NCBI GenBank assembly: GCA_022453515.1
Contig: JAJNNY010000015.1
Location: 1-64,000, forward strand
From: Astrocystis sublimbata
Lineage: Eukaryota; Ascomycota; Sordariomycetes; Xylariales; Xylariaceae
Reading direction: 5' to 3'
Length of the DNA: 64,000 bases
The notes below the pieces were generated by a model. That model ran no database searches, was not told where the DNA came from, and saw nothing but the letters and a program-made list of their open reading frames with translations. This document shows, piece after piece, positions 57,875 to 64,000 of the stretch. Both the position numbers and the translations under genes were made by a program. How positions within the stretch are numbered: the first letter of the stretch is position 1; every line of letters starts with the position of its first letter.

Positions 57875-60800
57875 GGTGACGAGATGGTATGTGTGATTAA
57901 CAACAGCGTTGTTGGTGGTTGTATAAGTTGTATAAGTCGTATACAATATAAGACACTATGACCCAGCTGGTGTGTGTGTGGGATAGTGAGTGTGAAGTGT
58001 GAGTAATAGGATGAGAAGATAATAGATCGGAGGTAAAATTCGAGCTGGCCTGGAGATGCCTATATTTATTATCGAGAATGGATTAGAGTTTCGAGAAAAG
58101 CCAGGATGATCGATGTCGCGCATGGCCCGACTTCTTATGTGGAAGGGGCATGGATGGCAGCTCGAGGGGTGGTACCTGCGTGCCTGCCTCGCGGTGGCTG
58201 CTACTGGCCAGCAAGGTTCCTGGTGCCATCAAGGTTCTTCCGTGCGCAAGCATCAAAACCATTAAACTTTGCCAACACCCACCAAGAAAACGCGCCCACC
58301 AATCTTCGACTCTTCCCATCCCACACGCGTCCCCCAGTCAAGCCCATCGAGCCCATCGAGCCCATCGAGCCCAGCTAGGTCGGCTAGGCCCGAGTTCAGC
58401 ATAAACTCTACACGCCATCCTGACTCGGCTTGACTCGACCTTGCACATCGGCCTTATCCTACATTATTCCAATCTCGGTGCGGGAGCGGTGAATAATACG
58501 CCCCCACTATCACGTTATCGTGGACTCATCCAACATCCCACCCGACGAAAACAAATCGTAAATAAAAAGGAGGGCATCTGTCTGTCCTCGCTGCCTCGAC
58601 CGCCAAAGCCACAGCTCAGGACCCGGTTGGGGCTCCACCATGGCGCCGAGGGCGACGTGAGAGCATGAACCAATGCCATCAGGAACAGGAACAGGAATAG
58701 GAACAAGCTCGACAGGAGCTTCGCACTAAAGCGGGCCTCATTCGGAGCCATCGCACAAGGCGTCAGACAGACGAGCAGATACTGTCGAGCTGTCTCAAAA
58801 CACACCGCCAATGAAGACGGCGGACCTTATCCAGGCCTTATCCATGCGCCCTGACAGCGCAGCAGGTCGCGTTCCGAAAAGAACCGAATGTTTCCAACCA
58901 CCCGGGATGGGGGACCGTGTCCAGAGGCCTGCCAGGTACCGCTAAGGGTACCTGATCTGCCGCCAGAGCGCAGCTTCGCTATTCCAGAATGTCGCGATAC
59001 ACGAGCCAGCCGGACCCAGTTCTAGATGCCTGCCACGGTCCCGTCCGATGCTTCTGCGATGCGAATGTGCTGCATGAATTTGCTAATCTCCCGGCCTGTG
59101 GCCCGTGCCGTGCAGCGTGCAGTGCACCCACAGCTGCAGCCGACTTTCAGCCTCTGTCGTGCCTGTCGAGCCTTCGAGCCTGTCATGCTTGTCGTGCCGC
59201 TGCCCTGAAATGCGACATCGAGATAGTTGGCCAAAGATGCCTTTCTGGGAAACATCGGGGCCCGTCGACCCAGACATGCCAGGTCCTCCGCGGGTCCTGC
59301 AGCGAGCAGGCCACTGGGCGCGACGCGCGAGTTGCGCCGAGCGACCTGGCACCACCGCCGGCGACGTCCACCATGGCGGGAGCGGACCGGTGCATCCGCA
59401 GGATTGACAAGCCCACCGTGAGCTCAGAGCTGCATTGATTGATCTTGACCTGGCTTTCCGCAACCGATTCTGCTAAAACCGGGTTCGAGATTAGCTGCCG
59501 TGTGAAATCGGAATCGACAAACCTCAGCCATGGCACGGCACCGCAGGATACGGGCAGGCAACTGGCACCTATCAGCCTATCGCACACCTTGTCCTCTCAC
59601 ACCTGCAAACATCGTGAGGTGTCCACACCGTACCCAGTAGACCAGCGCCAGATCAGCCTAGCCTAAAATTAGAATCCATGATGATAAGCTTTCTGGTACC
59701 TACCAAAGCTTCCCCCTGCTCACTTTCCAAACTGCATCCGAACCAGTTGCAGCGATTACGATCAACAAAACAAAAATCCCGCCCGCCGATTCCACCACCG
59801 CTGACTGTTTCACTAATGTTTCTTACCGATTGGCTTGAGATCTAGCCGATACGTCTGTTCGGATACACGGAGGGCCGCAGCTCACCTTATCACACTGCCG
59901 GCGCTAGTGTGACTCACTGCGCATATTTCTTCCGAACAAATTTCTCTCTCGATGACACTGTTTTTTTTTTCCCGAGGCCCTCGTACTTCTTTCTCTCACC
60001 GTGACCAGTGCCTATAATTACAACATCTAGGCTGATTACACCACAAGCGTGAAAGTCGCCCAATATGCACACATATACTTGGCACGTATGTTTAGCAGTT
60101 GCTGGGCACAGAGGTGCACCCATTGCTCTGGGTCATTGTCCTGAGCGTACATGGCCAAGTGAAGAACGGATGCTCAAACACGTGGTATCGTACCGTACCA
60201 AGACGGGAATTTCCCTCCCTACTACTGCACAACTTCAAGAGTTGCATATCTTCGGATGCAACTACCTACCTGGGTAGTTAGAAGCCGGATACCGAGTACT
60301 ACATAGTTGAGCCGCACCAACCTGATCAACAGTCGTCACAAACTCTAAAACAGCCAGTTTGCCAAACCCTCACGCCAGAAAAAGAGGAGTCGCAGGGAGT
60401 TAGCGGCGCTTTAAGGTACTTCAGTAGTGTAAAACCTTATCGAAGAGCCACACCACCTTGCCGCTTCTAGGGCGGCGGCTCGAGTACATGACATGACAGA
60501 CAGCCACAGGAAGGTCTAGAATTGGCCCGGGCGCTTTGCTCCCACCTACGGCGAGTCGTATATAATAAAGTATCTCAAGAACTATTGAAGTCATTTTGCA
60601 GCACTGCGAAATTCCCGACTGAACCAACCGGCAATACATCTCGGTGAGTGGCTTCTTGCTACCGAGCATTCCGCGTAGGTAGGGTCTCAGAATCTGCTGC
60701 TGCTGCTGCGTCGTCCGATCTAGCGGAATCCAGGGTCCAGATTGCTCTATCGTGCGCAGTTTCACATGTGCTGTGCCTCTGCATGTGCGGCTTGTGACGG

Positions 60801-63168
60801 CTGTCGCCTACGAGCTACCTACCTCGCCTACCAAGGTACCTAATGCACGTACGATGAACCTGTCGTACGAGGCAATGATCTATTTGACGCCGGCGTCTAC
60901 TAAGGTGGGAGCGGCAATGGTGGGTTCTTCCGCATCCGCATCCCTCCGTCGCCCGGTCAGAACAACATTGAAGCCAGGCCAGGAACAAGCCGGCGCCCCG
61001 TTCGTTCTATTGTCGCAGTTACACAATGATCAGAGCGCATACATGCATAACCTTTGGCCTACATGACCTGAGGTACCTAGTCCAATACTGACTGACTGAC
61101 ATGCGCCACAAGGCTTTCTTACTTGCCAGCCAGCCCACCAACGAGATAAACTTGCAGCATTACCTGGGTGCCTGGCTATCGGTACAGTAAACGAGATGCA
61201 TCTGAGACACATATATTGATCACATTATAGCCTATAAGTATTGTATATGCCGAGATGGATCTGTAATACAACTGTAACCTACCTGCTGCTAGGTAACCCT
61301 CCGGAACAATGTAGGACCTGTGATTCTGTGGATTCGATGTCGAAAAGGCCCGAGTCGGTTCGACGAATGAAACTAGCTGGACGCAACGGAACCGGGAGAC
61401 ACACGTTACTTATATAATACTGGAACCCCCACGATCGAGAGAGTGGAACGTTCAGGGGGGTTTTGGAGGATTGTTGTTCCCTACATACGACCTAAGTGGG
61501 ATTCAAGAGATAATGTTGCCTTGGTGTAACTCTCCGATGGTTGGGTTTGCTTGTTACCCCCACGCATGTTCAGATATCACAAAAGATAGCAACATGAAAA
61601 AGAAAATTCTGATCGTGAGTTACGACCCTCGTGCTCGAACGCGTGGCTTCTTCACTGTCTCCACGAATTCCCACTCCGCATCAAAGGGCACAGACAGGTA
61701 ACTTTTTCTTTTTCTTTTGTTCTTTTTTGAAGCAGTGCAGGTGTCAATGGAAATAGCTTTCATATCACAGATAGTCTGTCTTGCAACTTTAAATATTCAT
61801 ATGATATCCATCAAAACGATCATCAACTTTCACGACATGAAACATAATGATTCCCACCCCACCACTCGGACCTCCCATGCTGTCTGCAGACTGTATCACG
61901 ATATGGCAGCCCACACTGATTGAGCTTCCCCCCTGTAGGTAGTTCACCAGACAAACTCCCACACGAGCAAACGTTTGAAATCATAAATTCAAGATAGCCA
62001 ATGACACGGTGTGACCGTACATTATCAGACAGAGAAGAAAAAGCCGCCCAGGAGTGTCTTCCTATTCCATCACCACATTGCGAATAGTTCTCCCATATCG
62101 GGATCTTTCGGACCAACATGGAGGAACATCTCGCCCGTCGAATAGCTCGGACCCCCACGACAGCATACATACAGTAGGTCGATATAAAAATTGGATACTG
62201 ACCTGTAGCTTAACAACCAGCCAACAAGTACTCTGCATAAAAGACAGACAAACAGGAACCTGCACTGCACGGCACTAAGTCGCTACGCAACTAGTGATAA
62301 TTACACACCTGCAGCTGGCCAGACGAGACTCGGCACAGATAGATGAATGAAATTCCTTTCCTACATATGCATGTTCTCGATGCAAGTCCCAGACAGTATT
62401 GGTATTGGTGTGTATGTGTGTATGTAGTATCCACGATAGCGCCAAGTGATATACCTGCAACCAAGCAGGACTAGCTAAGCTAGGTATGCTGTAGATCTCC
62501 ACCCACGTGGTGCCATCTTTTCGGAAGGTCTTGGGTTTCTTTCGGACCGTGCCGAGAATATATATTGCTTCCGATGAATTGTGTTGTGGCTTTGAAACTG
62601 CCGGGGAGAACCGGGTTGGCTGTCTGACTGTCTGTCTGTAGCTTGGCATGAACTGGCTTTTTAACTTTTCAAGGTTCTTCTGTTCATGGAGGAAGAGAAG
62701 AAGACCATGGCTCGTCCACTTCATCCGACGATTCGTCAGTCACAAAAGCTTCGAAGCTTGAACTCACGTGCATGCATTTTATCTACTCCATAAATGAGAT
62801 ACGATGCAGTCGCACGAGATAAGTGTGAGGATGTAGTCAGGGTTCCAGAGGTAGACAGCCCCTTGGCGGTACTTAAATCATCGTCGCCCAGTACGTATAC
62901 CCCCTTGAGTCGCACTAGACCCCCATGGCCAAGGCGCAGGCCGTAGACAGGGCTCAACAGGACAAGCTTTAGACCGTCAAATTGTCATTGGATTGCCTTG
63001 AAGGTGCGGCTAATATCGAGAATTGGAGATTGAAGGTGACATTTCCCCCTGTGTTTTGTATGTCTCAAACCCCTTGATTTGGTATTTATTAACTTTATTA
63101 TGCTAGATTGTTCGTGAACCTCGTGGACTTTTGAAATGGCTATATAAACAAAGTAGTTAGGGTTGGGG
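57875..63168. other. Gene-poor stretch with no recognisable gene (5.3 kb)
   Basis: No ORF shows a known motif or a spliceable coding pattern on either strand. A 9-base tandem repeat (CCCATCGAG) lies at 58342-58372, a short CTG run at about 60689-60703 and a GT-rich run at about 62405-62428. No tRNA, rRNA or mobile-element signature was found. Confidence 0.5.
58342..58372. repeat. 9-bp CCCATCGAG tandem repeat
   Basis: Three full copies and a partial one in the gene-poor stretch. Confidence 0.9.
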
Positions 63169-63957
63169 TCAGGATTTCCACGTACTTTCTTCGATTATAT
63201 ACCAAGTAGCGTTATCATCACTATCATCACCATCGACACCTGCATTAGAATTGTCACGATCGTCGTCATCATCACTATTACCAATTCCCTGGTGAGGCCG
63301 GCAGACTATCAGCTGTACGGTGTTATTTACCAGGACGATTTCATCGTGACTGAGCCCGAAGCGCTCAGCAATATCGGCGATGTGGCTTCTCGACTCAGGC
63401 CCAAGATGTGGCGAGAACGCAAGCATGTCACGGCCCGTGCCATACTTGAACACCAACAACTCGGAGTAGTAGCGTAGCGTCTCTGGGTCTTCCATATCCA
63501 GTCCCATGACGATTTCGGAGAGAGGCGTTGTGTCGGGTACCATCGTGTTAACAGCCATGGCAAGGTTGCCAGTTGCTGAATATGATGAGACATGGGGTAG
63601 TTGAACTTCTTCCGATGGGAGCGAAGGCTTCGTGGTGGGTTTTTCATCATCATTTGTGATGGTATGAGCAGGTGGCAAGAAGGTTTCAAATCCCTTGATT
63701 AGGACTTCGTGCCCTTTGAATAAAGCTTGGACTCGGTGAAGAACTCTCGGATAATCTAGCACTTGATCTTTGAAATCCTTCATAATGTCGAGGAACATAT
63801 TATAAACGCGAGGATCCTCTCCGCATTCAGCCTTGACGAGATCTAGAAACTGCAAAGCGTCATTTAAAGTCTGCGAGCTTTCACTGTTCAACAGGGGTGG
63901 TGTTTCCGAGACTGATATGGATGTGTCTTTGCCTTGTTCATGGATATAGGTTAGCAA
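63169..63957 (-). CDS. PAH (SIN3-like) domain protein, 5'-partial
   Basis: The frame encodes a paired amphipathic helix domain: TLNDALQFLDLVKAECGEDP, YNMFLDIMKDFKDQVLD, VLHRVQALFKGHEVLIKGFE and TFLPP, as in SIN3 co-repressors. A second part (MEDPETLRYYSELLVFKYGT, IADIAERFGLSHDEIVLVN) and an Asp-rich tail follow. There is no ATG at the 5' end: the frame begins with TTG just after CAAAAG, a likely splice acceptor, so at least one exon lies at or beyond the right edge. Full SIN3 has three or four PAH domains and a HDAC-interaction region; this protein shows only one PAH, so it is a smaller PAH protein. PAH domains bind repressor peptides, which suggests a nuclear role. Confidence 0.75.
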   Translation of the reverse strand: MLTYIHEQGKDTSISVSETPPLLNSESSQTLNDALQFLDLVKAECGEDPRVYNMFLDIMKDFKDQVLDYPRVLHRVQALFKGHEVLIKGFETFLPPAHTITNDDEKPTTKPSLPSEEVQLPHVSSYSATGNLAMAVNTMVPDTTPLSEIVMGLDMEDPETLRYYSELLVFKYGTGRDMLAFSPHLGPESRSHIADIAERFGLSHDEIVLVNNTVQLIVCRPHQGIGNSDDDDDRDNSNAGVDGDDSDDNATWYIIEESTWKS

Positions 63958-64000
63958 CTTTTGGTGTTAATGCACCTCGATTAAGACCTTACTGTCTTTA

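Noticed and set aside
58989..59438. Cys-rich plus-strand ORF that hints at a zinc-cluster protein
   Set aside because: Cys spacing fits no known cluster and several overlapping frames look equally coding, as expected for GC-rich non-coding DNA.
61480..61500. ACATACGACC string that resembles a 5S rRNA start
   Set aside because: The following bases do not continue as 5S rRNA and no internal control region is present.
62275..62724. 149-codon minus-strand ORF
   Set aside because: Covers a GT microsatellite and UTR-like sequence; no coding pattern or motif.

Overview
This window looks like nuclear DNA from a filamentous ascomycete (Pezizomycotina). Genes are interrupted by short introns with GTANGT-type donors, CTAAC-like branch sites and YAG acceptors. 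Gene content is typical of moulds: a Zn2Cys6 regulator, a hybrid histidine kinase, PEX7, SMC2, a CUE1-like ER protein and a fungal STAND-N-type gene. A spliceosomal U2 snRNA gene is present. AT-rich, stop-riddled transposon fossils suggest RIP-like decay. All functions were assigned by eye from the sequence; no searches were run.

Layout. 1-3020 is a near-perfect inverted repeat (position p pairs with 3021-p, about 20 bp AT-rich centre). It holds mirrored copies of a lysine-rich repeat protein gene end and mirrored fragments of a pogo/Fot1-like transposase. 2.4-4.7 kb carries that repeat protein and a SigF-like NTF2-fold membrane protein in the same reading frame, possibly one gene. 6-13.2 kb holds an Arg/Ser-rich membrane protein, a double CENP-V/GFA protein, a CUE-AlkB-GRF DNA repair dioxygenase and PEX7. 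14.6-24.8 kb holds a mitochondrial DEAD-box helicase, a STAND-N/ankyrin-like gene broken by one TGA, a conserved unknown protein and CUE1. 25.5-32.5 kb holds U2 snRNA, SMC2 and a MOSC protein. 32.5-39.9 kb is almost gene-free. 40-57.9 kb holds a Zn2Cys6 regulator, a GAF hybrid histidine kinase, a Mob1/phocein protein, a ZNG1/CobW GTPase, a tandem segmental duplication with one intact and one shrunken paralogue, and an F-box/2EXR-like protein. The last 5 kb is empty apart from a PAH-domain gene cut by the right edge.

The genes do not form a pathway or biosynthetic cluster; most are housekeeping genes in mixed orientation. The most notable structures are the large palindrome with transposase fossils at its core, two otherwise intact genes each with one in-frame nonsense codon consistent with C-to-T change (18698-18700 and 50728-50730), the possible fusion of the SigF-like gene to the repeat-tail ORF, and the segmental duplication at 54.3-56.7 kb that copied the 3' end of the ZNG1 gene.
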